From Guptibacillus spartinae (GTDB taxonomy: Bacteria; Bacillota; Bacilli; Bacillales; Guptibacillaceae): a DNA stretch of 64,000 nucleotides. Position numbers and translations under genes: made by a program. This document shows positions 17,510 through 26,291 of this stretch, one piece after another. A model generated the notes under the pieces. That model did not search any database. It saw only the letters and a list, made by a program, of their open reading frames with translations, and was not told where the DNA came from. Location: positions 124,001-188,000 of the forward strand of contig NZ_JAQQWU010000005.1 in assembly GCF_028610625.1 (NCBI RefSeq). Reading direction: 5' to 3'. Numbering within the stretch: position 1 is the first letter of the stretch; every line of letters starts with the position of its first letter.

Positions 17510-18070
17510 TTACTTACTAAAATAGTCCCCAGAAACGATCGCATACATCTTCAAGTCATGAAACTCTCCCTTCGCGTACATGGCATTTCTCATGATGCCT
17601 TCGAACGACATGCCGACCTTTTCCATGACACGCTCTGAACCTTGATTCTCTACAAAGCAACGAGCCTGAATTCGTTCTAACTGAAGCTCTTCAAATCCAA
17701 ACGAAATGATTTGCCCGGCGGCTTCTGTCATATAACCTTTTCCCCAGCATTCCTCTGAAAGCACATAGCCGAGTTCTGCTTTTCGATGTCGTTCTTGAAT
17801 GGTAACAAAATCAATTGTTCCCACAAGTTTACCGGTCGCTTTCAGCTCTAGGCCCCACAGTGCTTTTGTCCCCTGCTCATATCCGTCTACTATGATTTCC
17901 ATGAATGTTTTCGTATCTGCGAGCGACTGGTGCGTTTCCCAGCTCACGTGCTTCGATACGTTCGCATTCGAGCCATATGCAAACATATCGGGAAGATCAT
18001 CTACGTTAATTTTGCGTAAATAAAGATGTTTTGTTTCAAAATGTGGTAACCCTTTCAATAATTCGTTCAA
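17510..18070 (-). CDS. GNAT acetyltransferase, RimJ/RimL type
   Basis: The 186-residue protein matches the RimJ/RimL-like branch of GNAT. It shows ETKHLYLRKINVDD at the N-terminus, then LGYVLSEECWGKGYMTEAA (acetyl-CoA motif A) and RCFVENQGSERVMEKVGM (motif B). Members acetylate ribosomal protein N-termini or other amines. The start is TTG 18070, with GGAGG 8 nt upstream. It follows a second GNAT gene by 14 bp on the same strand. Confidence 0.9.
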   Translation of the reverse strand: MNELLKGLPHFETKHLYLRKINVDDLPDMFAYGSNANVSKHVSWETHQSLADTKTFMEIIVDGYEQGTKALWGLELKATGKLVGTIDFVTIQERHRKAELGYVLSEECWGKGYMTEAAGQIISFGFEELQLERIQARCFVENQGSERVMEKVGMSFEGIMRNAMYAKGEFHDLKMYAIVSGDYFSK

Positions 18071-18084
18071 CTAAAAAGCCTCCT

Positions 18085-18576
18085 CTACAAATCTAAACGA
18101 TAAAAAAAGGTATCTACTTTCATGACAGGAAACGATTCAGGTAAATCCTTTTCACTAATTTTCTCAAATCTATTTTTTTCATAAAAGCGATGGGCTGCGA
18201 GAAACTGTGCAGTCGTTCCTAGAAAAATGCGCTGAATGCATTGATCCTTCGACCATTGCATGGCTTGTTGTAAAAGAGTAGATGCAACTTGAAACGTCTT
18301 TCCTCTGTATGTTTCATCAACGAACATTTTTCTAAGAGCGAGTTCATTGTTACCAATATCCAATAAGCCAATCGTTCCAATAACCTGCTGGTCGACTTTT
18401 GCGATCCAGAAGTTCCCTTTCCCGCTCTGATAAATCTCTGGTATGCGATACAAATCCGGCTGATCTTCTTCACTAATAGAAATTTGAAATTCCTTCTGTT
18501 GGATGTGAAGAATAAGCGCAATCACCTGCTTCTGATAATCCGTAGAATACGGTTGGATGGTAATGGTTGTATTCAA
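18085..18576 (-). CDS. GNAT family N-acetyltransferase
   Basis: A 163-residue GNAT domain. It has LALRKMFVDETYRGKTFQVA, in which the usual R/Q-x-x-G-x-G/A is weakened to YRGKTFQ, then FLAAHRFYEKNRFEKIS. A start at TTG 18576 gives MNTTITIQPYSTDY, typical of these proteins, with GGAGG just upstream; the ATG at 18588 overlaps that site. Likely co-transcribed with the next GNAT gene. Substrate unknown. Confidence 0.82.
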   Translation of the reverse strand: MNTTITIQPYSTDYQKQVIALILHIQQKEFQISISEEDQPDLYRIPEIYQSGKGNFWIAKVDQQVIGTIGLLDIGNNELALRKMFVDETYRGKTFQVASTLLQQAMQWSKDQCIQRIFLGTTAQFLAAHRFYEKNRFEKISEKDLPESFPVMKVDTFFYRLDL

Positions 18577-18597
18577 TGTCTCCTCCATTTCTCACTA

Positions 18598-18759
18598 TCA
18601 AATAAATCCAAATAGCCACTTCATAAGAATTAACGTGAACAGAATCAGAACAATACTTTTTAATTCAGCAGTTGGTGAAGGTTGCTCCTTTTTTTCTCGT
18701 ACTTTTTGCCTATACACATTCTGTATTTTAAAGAAGTCCTTTTTCTTTTGACCCTTCAT
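18598..18759 (-). CDS. Small basic single-helix membrane protein
   Basis: A 53-codon gene with GGGAGG 7 nt before the ATG. The product starts with a very basic segment (MKGQKKKDFFKIQNVYRQKV), then a charged linker and one C-terminal helix (SIVLILFTLILMKWLFGF). It ends 21 bp before the GNAT start at 18576 and may head that operon. No family recognised. Confidence 0.6.
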   Translation of the reverse strand: MKGQKKKDFFKIQNVYRQKVREKKEQPSPTAELKSIVLILFTLILMKWLFGFI

Positions 18760-18948
18760 CAGAGTACCTCCCAGGAAAAAACCATCGTTGGTTCACCTTA
18801 CAGGTAGGAGCCATTTTTCAGAAACCGCTTACCGGAGCTTCTCACTAGCGCGCGCTTACGTTTTATTTTAACATAATATTCCACCAGTCATTTTAAAATG
18901 AGCCATTCTCAATCACTCCTTAGAACTTCTTTTTCATCAAATGCAAAT

Positions 18949-18982
18949 AAAACCTGAGCAGGGCTTCTCCCACTCAGGTTTT
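18949..18982 (-). terminator. Rho-independent terminator
   Basis: AAACCTGAG pairs with CTCAGGTTT around a 14-nt loop, and on the minus strand TTTTATTT follows. It lies after the YqcI/YcgG gene. The gap 18760-18948 shows nothing else. Confidence 0.8.
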
Positions 18983-19010
18983 AAGTCTTTATCCTAATGA
19001 AATTCTAGCT

Positions 19011-19745
19011 TCAACGATTTTGATGAAGAAAAGGACATTTCCCTTCAATTGGTGTCACGTCATCTCCAATAAACGACTGCTTCCATTCATTGTGAGTTGG
19101 ATCGCCGAAGTGACTGATATCCGGGTGCTTAGGAAGTTGATCCCATGCCTCGACACGAGCCCGAACTTTTTCTCGTGACATGATGCCCCCTTTTTCAGTA
19201 CCCTCGAGCCCCTGAAAAATGGCGCGAGGTTGAAAACCTAGGATGAGGCTATTTCCAAGATTTCTTGTTTTCCGCTGCTTGTAAGCTGGCGCATTCCCAA
19301 ATGTGAAGATCGGTTCTCCAGCAAAGTGAAAATCCCATAAGTAGTGCTCTGGATCTTTTGGTGCATCGCTTGGCCACGGAAAGCGATCGTGATTATGTAA
19401 ATACTGAAGAATCTCCCAGAAAGAGGAGCGATAGTCTTCAATCGACTTTTCGCTACTTTCTGGTTCAACGAATATAAATAAGCCGTGTCTGATTTTGGTT
19501 GGTTTCTGAAATAAACTAAGAAAGCTCTCAACCGCTTCAGGTAAATGGGACCAATCGTTGTGCTCAATATAAGCATAGCGCAGCTCACCTTTAAGCTGAG
19601 CAGTTCGACCAAAGAAACAAGGAAATGTTGGGTCCGTTACTAATTTACTGAAGGTCTCATATTCTGTTTTCAACCACGTTGGAAGATCTTCACGTGTTTC
19701 AATATCCTCTTTCGTTAACAAATAGCGACTTTCGGTTTTTAACAT
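19011..19745 (-). CDS. YqcI/YcgG family protein
   Basis: The 244-residue protein matches the YqcI/YcgG family throughout. Landmarks are PTFPCFFGRTAQLKGELRY, HYLWDFHFAGEPIFTFGNAP, NLGNSLILGFQPRAIF and a C-terminal GKCPFLH. Function is unknown, and the conserved Cys and His positions invite a metal or haem hypothesis that I cannot test. AAGGAG stands 8 nt from ATG 19745 but only 2 nt from the earlier GTG. Confidence 0.88.
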   Translation of the reverse strand: MLKTESRYLLTKEDIETREDLPTWLKTEYETFSKLVTDPTFPCFFGRTAQLKGELRYAYIEHNDWSHLPEAVESFLSLFQKPTKIRHGLFIFVEPESSEKSIEDYRSSFWEILQYLHNHDRFPWPSDAPKDPEHYLWDFHFAGEPIFTFGNAPAYKQRKTRNLGNSLILGFQPRAIFQGLEGTEKGGIMSREKVRARVEAWDQLPKHPDISHFGDPTHNEWKQSFIGDDVTPIEGKCPFLHQNR

Positions 19746-19807
19746 TTTCACGTCTCCTTTTAGTAACTAAAATCCTCATAAAACGGCGATTCAGGTCCGC
19801 TAAAAAT

Positions 19808-20659
19808 TCAGCCTCGTTCTAACGGAAGCGTACAGCAGCGGAAGGATCCACCAGATTTAATAATTTCCGAAAAATCTACCGGCAAGACGGTGAACCCTTG
19901 TGCAGTTAAGATGCGGTTCAATCGGTTATTCTGTGAAAGACTGACAATTTTTCCATCGCCGATTGAAAGCACATTTGGACCCATGTAAAACTGCTCTTCT
20001 TCTGAAACATAGATTAATTGAAAGCGAGATTCCAACTTTTTTAAATCATTCTTAGTAAAAGCAGGTGGATAGACAAGTGCTACTTTCTCACTGATAATAT
20101 TAAACACACAATCAAGGTGAAGAATATCTTTTCTTAACGATAAGCCTTCCACTTTGTAAGATGGTAGACGCATTTGGAGTTCTTGAATGGCTTCTTGTGA
20201 CGTTCGGCCACTCTTTCCAACCCAAACGGTTGATCCATCCACAACGACATCTCCGCCTTCAATTGAACGTGGTAACCCTTGCTGGTATGCGATCTCATGC
20301 TCTTCAAGATACGTAATGAAGTGATTCACTTCCGATTGCCGGACTTGCTCATTCATCGTAGCGACGAAAAGTTCGTCGTGAATCGTAAAACCAATGTCTC
20401 TTGTAAACACTTGTTCAGGAAGAGTCGCATCCGCTTGAATTTCACTAACCGTAACCCCATTTTCATCCAACACTTTTACAAACGCCTCGTGTTGCTCTAA
20501 GGCAAGAGGAATGTTGATGTTGCTATTTTCATAATGCTTTTGTGTTTCATTGATAATCTCTGTAATTCTCATATAGGATGGCTTGACAACCAGCACATTT
20601 TTCAGACGTGTATATTCGGACTTGCACTGAATTTCTTGGCCAACGGCGACTCCATTCAT
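19808..20659 (-). CDS. Dimethylarginine dimethylaminohydrolase/amidinotransferase-like enzyme
   Basis: This 283-residue enzyme has the guanidine-modifying pentein fold. It shows VFTRDIGF, the Glu-Asp motif SIEGGDVVV, LHLDCVFN with the catalytic His, and the C-terminal GGSFRCCTLPLERG carrying the nucleophilic Cys. Such cytosolic enzymes hydrolyse methylated arginines or transfer amidino groups; relatives in Bacillus are annotated YkgA-like. ATG 20659 has GGAGG 8 nt upstream, and the frame continues to 20677 without better support. Confidence 0.88.
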   Translation of the reverse strand: MNGVAVGQEIQCKSEYTRLKNVLVVKPSYMRITEIINETQKHYENSNINIPLALEQHEAFVKVLDENGVTVSEIQADATLPEQVFTRDIGFTIHDELFVATMNEQVRQSEVNHFITYLEEHEIAYQQGLPRSIEGGDVVVDGSTVWVGKSGRTSQEAIQELQMRLPSYKVEGLSLRKDILHLDCVFNIISEKVALVYPPAFTKNDLKKLESRFQLIYVSEEEQFYMGPNVLSIGDGKIVSLSQNNRLNRILTAQGFTVLPVDFSEIIKSGGSFRCCTLPLERG

Positions 20660-20790
20660 TATCCTAACCTCCACCAAATCTCACATTTTAAAACCTCAAT
20701 TCCCTCTCATTCCGAACGTAAAACCTAATGGAAGAAATTGTTTTTATTACTCTTGTGTAAACATGTAAAGGTTAGAAAATGAAATATTTA

Positions 20791-20823
20791 AAGAGCCTGA
20801 AGCATTTTCTCCTTCAGGCTCTT
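20791..20823 (-). terminator. Rho-independent terminator of the helicase gene
   Basis: A 12-bp stem (AAGAGCCTGAAG with CTTCAGGCTCTT, 9-nt loop) is followed on the minus strand by TTTAAATATTT. The downstream run is partly A/T-mixed. Confidence 0.82.
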
Positions 20824-20838
20824 CTCAATCTTTATCAT

Positions 20839-23800
20839 CTAAGAATCTGTTAAGATCTCACGAATATCCTCTTCTGTTAAGGAGGTCTTTGCTTTTTCTT
20901 CCGAATCAATTAAAGCGGAAATGAGCTCGCGCTTTTTCTCCTGAAGTTCATTCATCTTTTCTTCAATCGTACCGCGGGCGACTAGCTTAATCACGTTGAC
21001 CACTTTCTCCTGACCAATGCGATGCGTTCGGTCTGCCGCTTGTTCTTCCACGGCTGGATTCCACCATAGATCATAGAGAACGACCGTATCCGCACCCGTT
21101 AAATTGAGACCGGTTCCTCCTGCTTTTAGAGAAATCAAAAACACATCACGTTCGCCCTCGTTAAACCGATTGCACGTCTCCACCCGTTCTTCAGCAGGCG
21201 TTTCACCATCAAGGTAGAAATAACTTTGTCCCCTTATGGCTAGCTCTCTTCTGATCAGATCAAGCATTTTCGTAAATTGCGAAAAGATCAGCATTCTTCT
21301 TCCAGAACGTCTTGAATCTTCAATAATTTCTAGTAGCTGTTCGAATTTAGCTGAGCTTCCTTTGTAACCCTCGACGAAAAGGGCTGGATGACAACAAATC
21401 TGTCTGAGCCGCGTTAACCCAGCTAAAATCTTAATACGATTTTTGCGAATGGTATCACGGTCAAGATGCTTTAACGTATCGGTTCTTAGTTTCGCCAGGT
21501 ATGCGGCGTATAGCTTTTTCTGATCTGGTAAAAGGTCCGTTAACTCTAGTGACTCGAGCTTTTCTGGAAGTTCTGCTAGCACATCTTCTTTCATTCTTCT
21601 CAGTAGAAAAGGTTGCACTCTTCTGGCAATTGTTTTCTTGGTTAAGTTGCTGTATGCTTTAATGCCTTTAAAAAGTTCAGGAAAAACAACATGATAAAGT
21701 GACCATAGCTCTTCAATGGCGTTTTCAACCGGTGTTCCCGTTAAACCAAATCGGTAGTCTGCTTTGATTTTCTTAACAGTACGAGCTGTTAGTGTTGAAG
21801 GGTTTTTAAACGCTTGAGCCTCATCAAAAAACGCTGTATGGAACCTTTGCTTTTCATACCAGTTACCATCACGCCGAAGCAGGGGATAGGACGTAATGAT
21901 GACATCCATTGCACTGCCACTCTTTTGAAGCTTTGCTCGCCTTGACTGGTTGCCGTCAATGACCAGCGCCTGAATTTCCGGCGCAAACTTTTTTATTTCA
22001 TTGAACCAGTTATACGTAAGGGAAGAAGGACAAACAATCAACACAGGTTTACGCTGGGTCCGAATACTTTCCAGCTCCGATACGATAAATGTCAGGCTCT
22101 GTAGCGTTTTACCGAGCCCCATATCATCCGCTAGCACCCCACCAAACCCATAGCTCGCTAGTGTTTTCATCCACTGGTATCCCTCTACCTGGTAATCGCG
22201 AAGCACGTGTACTAACGAAGCTAGCACGGGAAACGCTTCTGGGTCCGGATGGCGCAAAGTGTCTAGAAAAGCGCGAAACGATTCGTCTGCTTGAAAGAGG
22301 CTGTTCGTTTCTATAGCACCCATGAGACTGGCACTTTTCATCACCGGAATCGAGAAATAAGGCTCAAACGGTTCCTGTGGTGGAACAGACGTGAGAAACT
22401 CATGCATCTCTTCCATTTCTTTCGTTTCAAGCGATAAGAGCGTGCCGTTACGAAGACGGTAATATTTGCGCTTTTCTTCTAACGCGGCTAAGATTTCACG
22501 AACTTGGTTATCTGATATCCCATCCATGTCAAACTTAAATTCTAACCAATTCGTCCGTTCGCGTTTCTTCAGCTTCACGTTTATTTTTGGATAGTGTTTT
22601 TTCTGAACGAGACGATTTCGAACGGCCGTAGTCGCGTAAAGCTTCAAAATCGATTCAAGTTTTGGAACGGTATGGTAAAGAAATTCATATTCAAGCGCCT
22701 CATTTTGCATCATATAGCCGCCGTCTGTTTTTGAAAATCCGCTTTCTTCCATTATGTTTAAAATTTCTTCTTCTTTCTCGATATCTCGAATGATCGTCGA
22801 TCCAGGAACGTCTCGCCGTTCTAGCGGCTGGATGACCACTTCATCATATTGAAATTCGAGCCCTGCCAGTAGCCTGTTTTTTAAGCGATCAAGATAAAGA
22901 CGAGCTTTTAGCGGCGTTTTCATATACGTTTCGCGAAACGATCGTGAAAGTTCCACATGTCCCATTCGTTTCAAATCCGGTACAACCTTTTCCAGAAAAT
23001 GATCCATTTGAGGGTATGGAATTGGGATTTGATTGGTCTCTGACGGAAGCATCTGCTTTAATTCAACGATGCGATTAAACTCGCGTCGTTCTAACTGAAA
23101 CACCGTGCCCTGAAATAAAACCGATTGATATGCGTTCAAAGCCGTCAAGCGATCAAAACCTTTGATCGTAATATGACAGTTCTCTTTGTCCCCTCTGTCG
23201 ACCAAAAATTGAAGTGGGAGGGATTCGTTCCCTACTTTTAACGGATCGTACAGCATCCCTTTATGTTCCACACGAGCCGAGCCAGTTACTAAAGGAAGCA
23301 AACTGCTCCAGGAAGATGGCGAAATCATTAACATGTCAGACCGATCTCCTTCAGCGTGCGAAATCGATTCTAGAAAAGCTGATTCATCACGAGCGACACG
23401 GATGAGATGATGAAGAATAGCGTCTGCTTCGTTTGAAAAACAGTGAATCTCTGGGTTATATGTCACCCACGGTGAGACCTCACTTATTCGCCCTTCATTC
23501 ACATCACGTAAAAAGTCACGAATAAACGACACCTTGACTTGATCAACCGCGATCTCAATCCCCAGCAAATTCTGATCGCTCATCGAAACGGATTTAAACG
23601 TAAAGGTCACATTCAACACCTTACGTTTTTCAAAATAGCGTTGCTGGCCGCTCGTTTGTGCAGGCTTGTCAGTAAAGAGCGTCATAAAGTTCTCGCCTAG
23701 GCTATTCTGAGTTCCGTTTTGTTGTTCATGCCGAATGGCAATCATGACAGCCGCAATATGCTGACAATCTTTTTGAAAAGTAGCGAGCGATGGACAGCTA

Positions 23801-24000
23801 CATGCTGCCTGAAGGTGTCCATTAAAATCTATTTTGATTGTGACACGAAAGTCTTCCACTCCATGAACAGTCGCATCATATTGGCCTGATGATTTTTGAA
23901 GAAACGATACTTTATCCGTTTGAAAATAAACCTCTCCCTTTTTAAAGGAGAGGTCCCCACACATTTCTTTTATAAGATTGTTGGTGATGTTACGCTCCAT
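20839..24000 (-). CDS. SWIM zinc-finger SNF2-family helicase
   Basis: At 1053 residues this is the largest gene of the window. The N-terminus holds a SWIM zinc finger (CSCP, then DCQH, near residues 70-85). A long middle region precedes a SNF2 ATPase core: LADDMGLGKT near residue 625 (Walker A), DEAQAFKNPST near 728 (Walker B), GLTGTPVENAIEELWSL, and the C-terminal lobe with LFLISLKAGGTGLNLTGAD-like and DRTHRIGQ motifs. Such proteins translocate on double-stranded DNA; the cellular job in Bacillus is unsettled. ATG 24000 follows AAAGGACC; the frame's ATG at 24021 has no site. Confidence 0.92.
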   Translation of the reverse strand: MERNITNNLIKEMCGDLSFKKGEVYFQTDKVSFLQKSSGQYDATVHGVEDFRVTIKIDFNGHLQAACSCPSLATFQKDCQHIAAVMIAIRHEQQNGTQNSLGENFMTLFTDKPAQTSGQQRYFEKRKVLNVTFTFKSVSMSDQNLLGIEIAVDQVKVSFIRDFLRDVNEGRISEVSPWVTYNPEIHCFSNEADAILHHLIRVARDESAFLESISHAEGDRSDMLMISPSSWSSLLPLVTGSARVEHKGMLYDPLKVGNESLPLQFLVDRGDKENCHITIKGFDRLTALNAYQSVLFQGTVFQLERREFNRIVELKQMLPSETNQIPIPYPQMDHFLEKVVPDLKRMGHVELSRSFRETYMKTPLKARLYLDRLKNRLLAGLEFQYDEVVIQPLERRDVPGSTIIRDIEKEEEILNIMEESGFSKTDGGYMMQNEALEYEFLYHTVPKLESILKLYATTAVRNRLVQKKHYPKINVKLKKRERTNWLEFKFDMDGISDNQVREILAALEEKRKYYRLRNGTLLSLETKEMEEMHEFLTSVPPQEPFEPYFSIPVMKSASLMGAIETNSLFQADESFRAFLDTLRHPDPEAFPVLASLVHVLRDYQVEGYQWMKTLASYGFGGVLADDMGLGKTLQSLTFIVSELESIRTQRKPVLIVCPSSLTYNWFNEIKKFAPEIQALVIDGNQSRRAKLQKSGSAMDVIITSYPLLRRDGNWYEKQRFHTAFFDEAQAFKNPSTLTARTVKKIKADYRFGLTGTPVENAIEELWSLYHVVFPELFKGIKAYSNLTKKTIARRVQPFLLRRMKEDVLAELPEKLESLELTDLLPDQKKLYAAYLAKLRTDTLKHLDRDTIRKNRIKILAGLTRLRQICCHPALFVEGYKGSSAKFEQLLEIIEDSRRSGRRMLIFSQFTKMLDLIRRELAIRGQSYFYLDGETPAEERVETCNRFNEGERDVFLISLKAGGTGLNLTGADTVVLYDLWWNPAVEEQAADRTHRIGQEKVVNVIKLVARGTIEEKMNELQEKKRELISALIDSEEKAKTSLTEEDIREILTDS

Positions 24001-24109
24001 GTTATCCCGGTCCTTTTTCATTTGCTTGCTTCATTTTAACACAATGGATTGCCCATACGTCCCTTTCCTCCTGCTCATACACTATCGTACAGCAAGGAGG
24101 GAAGAGACG

Positions 24110-24271
24110 TTGCAAAGGTCATTTGATTATTCTTGTAAAGGGATCAGACAAGGCAGCTATTTTCCCGGTTATAGCTTCCACCATGGGCATTCCAGGGATT
24201 ACCCGGGGTATGGGTATCGTCATGGAAAAAATCCTCAAAAACATCACTTTCATCACAGTGCATACCATTGA
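24110..24271 (+). CDS. Small His/Tyr/Gly-rich peptide, coat-like composition
   Basis: A 53-codon frame starts at TTG 24110, 9 nt after a perfect AAGGAGG. The product is strikingly biased, with segments GYSFHHGHSRDYPGYGYRHG and HHFHHSAYH. Such Gly/Tyr/His-rich short proteins are common among Bacillus spore coat and crust components, so a spore-layer role is a guess from composition only. No homologue was recognised. It lies divergent from the SNF2 helicase. Confidence 0.5.
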   Translation: MQRSFDYSCKGIRQGSYFPGYSFHHGHSRDYPGYGYRHGKNPQKHHFHHSAYH

Positions 24272-24291
24272 TCTAAAAAAAGAATCCCGGG

Positions 24292-24434
24292 ATGGACGGG
24301 GTGCTTGCTCATGGACCTGAAGGGGAGATTGCTCGACTAAGAGAGAAGACGCGTCGTTAACCGCGCACGATTCTCACGTCATTGGCCTCTGGGTTGATGA
24401 ATACGGTCGCATCGAAGTTGTCTGCACTTCCTAA
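24292..24434 (+). pseudogene. Possible frameshifted short gene
   Basis: Two overlapping frames both read like protein. One starts at ATG 24292 and gives MDGVLAHGPEGEIARLREK before TAA at 24358. The other, one base off, continues as HDSHVIGLWVDEYGRIEVVC to TAA at 24432, just before a hairpin. Joining them needs a single frameshift near 24350. No ribosome site is clear. It could be a decayed gene, a sequence error or chance. Confidence 0.3.
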
Positions 24435-24437
24435 AAA

Positions 24438-24469
24438 TAGGCCGCTCCATATTTCCTGGAGACGGCCTA
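24438..24469. terminator. Terminator of the beta-propeller membrane gene
   Basis: TAGGCCG-CTCCA pairs with TGGAG-A-CGGCCTA (one bulged A, 7-nt loop). On the minus strand a T5 run follows, so it chiefly ends the minus-strand gene. Confidence 0.85.
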
Positions 24470-24472
24470 TCC

Positions 24473-25771
24473 TTACGATGTCTTATCAAATTTCGCGATG
24501 ATCAACCCTACGAGGAGAGCAATGACACTACTTGGTAACATGCCAATCGCAAGGATACTGATCGCAATACCAGCCCATGGATTTGTTAGCGCAGCCACCA
24601 CAAAGCTACTAATAAATACAGCAACAGCTAGAAGTATACTGAATATGCCCGTTCGATATGGCTTACCTGACTTTTTATTAAAGTAGATGGTTAACAGACT
24701 AAGCAAGACGGTATATAAGACCGCAATCGCAATTGAACTAGTTAACACGTTCAGCGTTTTTCTAACCCACTGACTGTTTGTAGATTCCGGAAGATCCATG
24801 TTCACTTCATTAACTTTTAACGAATCAATATCCACGGTTTTTAACGCATATTCTTCTGGGTGGTTAGCCCAATTTGTATACTCAAGAAACGCGATTTTGT
24901 TAGACTGATGGAAGAATTCAGGTGAAACGACAGAAGATTCTAATGTCGTAAGCTGCTTCGTCTCTTCTTCATTCAAACCTCGATAGTAAAGTTCATATTT
25001 GAATAACGAACTACCCTCAGATTCCTCTGATACGTTTGTGAAAGCAAAGGCGCGATTTGCTTCGTCATAATCCCAATCGTAAACTGCGCTAATCTCAGAA
25101 GGTACCCATTCTGCTCTTGTTTCTTTTTCACTTTTTACATTATATTCATAGATTTTATCGTGCTCACCTTTAAATAACGTGTAATAAAGCGCTGATCCAT
25201 CCTGCGAAATGGCAAGGTGGTTCATTGTAAAATGATCTTCATCGGTTAACTTCTTTTCATTCTCTCCATCCAATCTAATTGAATGAAGATCATATCCTTC
25301 CTTTGTTTCTCCTTCTGCTTTCCCTACAGCCTCTGCCGGCATTCCCACATAAAAAATCTCATTATCTGAAAAGACGGCTTCTGTCACATGAATGGCATCA
25401 CCCGTTAGTTTCTTATGATTCTCGCCATTCAAATCCGCTATGTATAAAGATTGAATCCGATCTTCATTCTCAGATAGATAAAGCAATTTCTCCCCATCTG
25501 AAGATACGGCCGGCTTACGGTGGCGTTCATCATTCGGGTGTGTGATTTGTTCAACTGCATCTCCATTTGTGTTGGCTCGATAGATCGCTTCTATCCCATC
25601 TTGATAATAGGAAAAATAGACATGACGATCATCTTCAGTTAGTTCAATCGAGTCACCCAATCCGGTATAACCAAGATAAGCATCCCCATCATGGACAAGA
25701 TTATATGTAATCGCAGCCACAATCAGAATCAAGCAGACGAGACTTGCATACAAATATGTTTTTCGGTTCAT
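24473..25771 (-). CDS. TolB-like beta-propeller protein with C-terminal membrane domain
   Basis: The 432-residue protein has an N-terminal signal anchor. About 280 residues of TolB/WD40-type (PD40) repeats follow, with SDGEKLLYLSENEDRIQSLY, DLHSIRLDGENEKKLT and SQDGSALYYTLFKGEHDKIY. Three or more C-terminal helices complete it. The propeller should face outside the membrane and could be a binding platform. GGGGGAGAAGG precedes the ATG. It follows a small membrane gene by 12 bp, so the two form an operon. I do not know a named family for this exact layout. Confidence 0.75.
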   Translation of the reverse strand: MNRKTYLYASLVCLILIVAAITYNLVHDGDAYLGYTGLGDSIELTEDDRHVYFSYYQDGIEAIYRANTNGDAVEQITHPNDERHRKPAVSSDGEKLLYLSENEDRIQSLYIADLNGENHKKLTGDAIHVTEAVFSDNEIFYVGMPAEAVGKAEGETKEGYDLHSIRLDGENEKKLTDEDHFTMNHLAISQDGSALYYTLFKGEHDKIYEYNVKSEKETRAEWVPSEISAVYDWDYDEANRAFAFTNVSEESEGSSLFKYELYYRGLNEEETKQLTTLESSVVSPEFFHQSNKIAFLEYTNWANHPEEYALKTVDIDSLKVNEVNMDLPESTNSQWVRKTLNVLTSSIAIAVLYTVLLSLLTIYFNKKSGKPYRTGIFSILLAVAVFISSFVVAALTNPWAGIAISILAIGMLPSSVIALLVGLIIAKFDKTS

Positions 25772-25783
25772 TCCTTCTCCCCC

Positions 25784-26134
25784 TTACGTTGGTAGTCCCC
25801 AGAAATAAATAACGGTTACCATAAAAACAACAGTGGTTATTCCTTTTACCTTGCTCCTTTTCCCAATCATCACTGCAGTAAAAACCGTGCCCGGAAGGAA
25901 AAAAAGAAGGCCACTCATTTTTACCTTGTTTAAAGTGAGGGCATCTCCGATTGAGATAAGGAAAAGACCTAAACCAAGGAATCCCAATGAAAAAAGTGTT
26001 TTTAGTGTTAGAAACGTTTCTCTCACTTCTTTTTGTTCCACCTTCGAAAGCTTGACGTAACCAATGATCATCGCAGCGACTGGAAAACCGAATGCGATGA
26101 AAGTTGGGATGAGTGCATCGATAACGGAAAACAT
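25784..26134 (-). CDS. Four-helix membrane protein of unknown function
   Basis: A 116-residue protein of about four hydrophobic helices, with a short loop KLSKVEQKEVRETFLTLK between the first two. AGGAGG lies 6 nt before the ATG at 26134. The next gene, for the propeller protein, begins 12 bp later, so the two are probably co-transcribed and may form a membrane complex (inference). Confidence 0.7.
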   Translation of the reverse strand: MFSVIDALIPTFIAFGFPVAAMIIGYVKLSKVEQKEVRETFLTLKTLFSLGFLGLGLFLISIGDALTLNKVKMSGLLFFLPGTVFTAVMIGKRSKVKGITTVVFMVTVIYFWGLPT

Positions 26135-26291
26135 ACTAATCCTCCTCCCCACATACTCAATCCAATTATTTCAAATAGTGGAAATAAACTCAATAATGAT
26201 TCCAATTATTTTCATGTAAAAAATCAGTTTTACCCCGCTAAAATAGGGAATCTACTTTTTATCATAAAAATTGGTGTAGGAGGAAAAGAAA

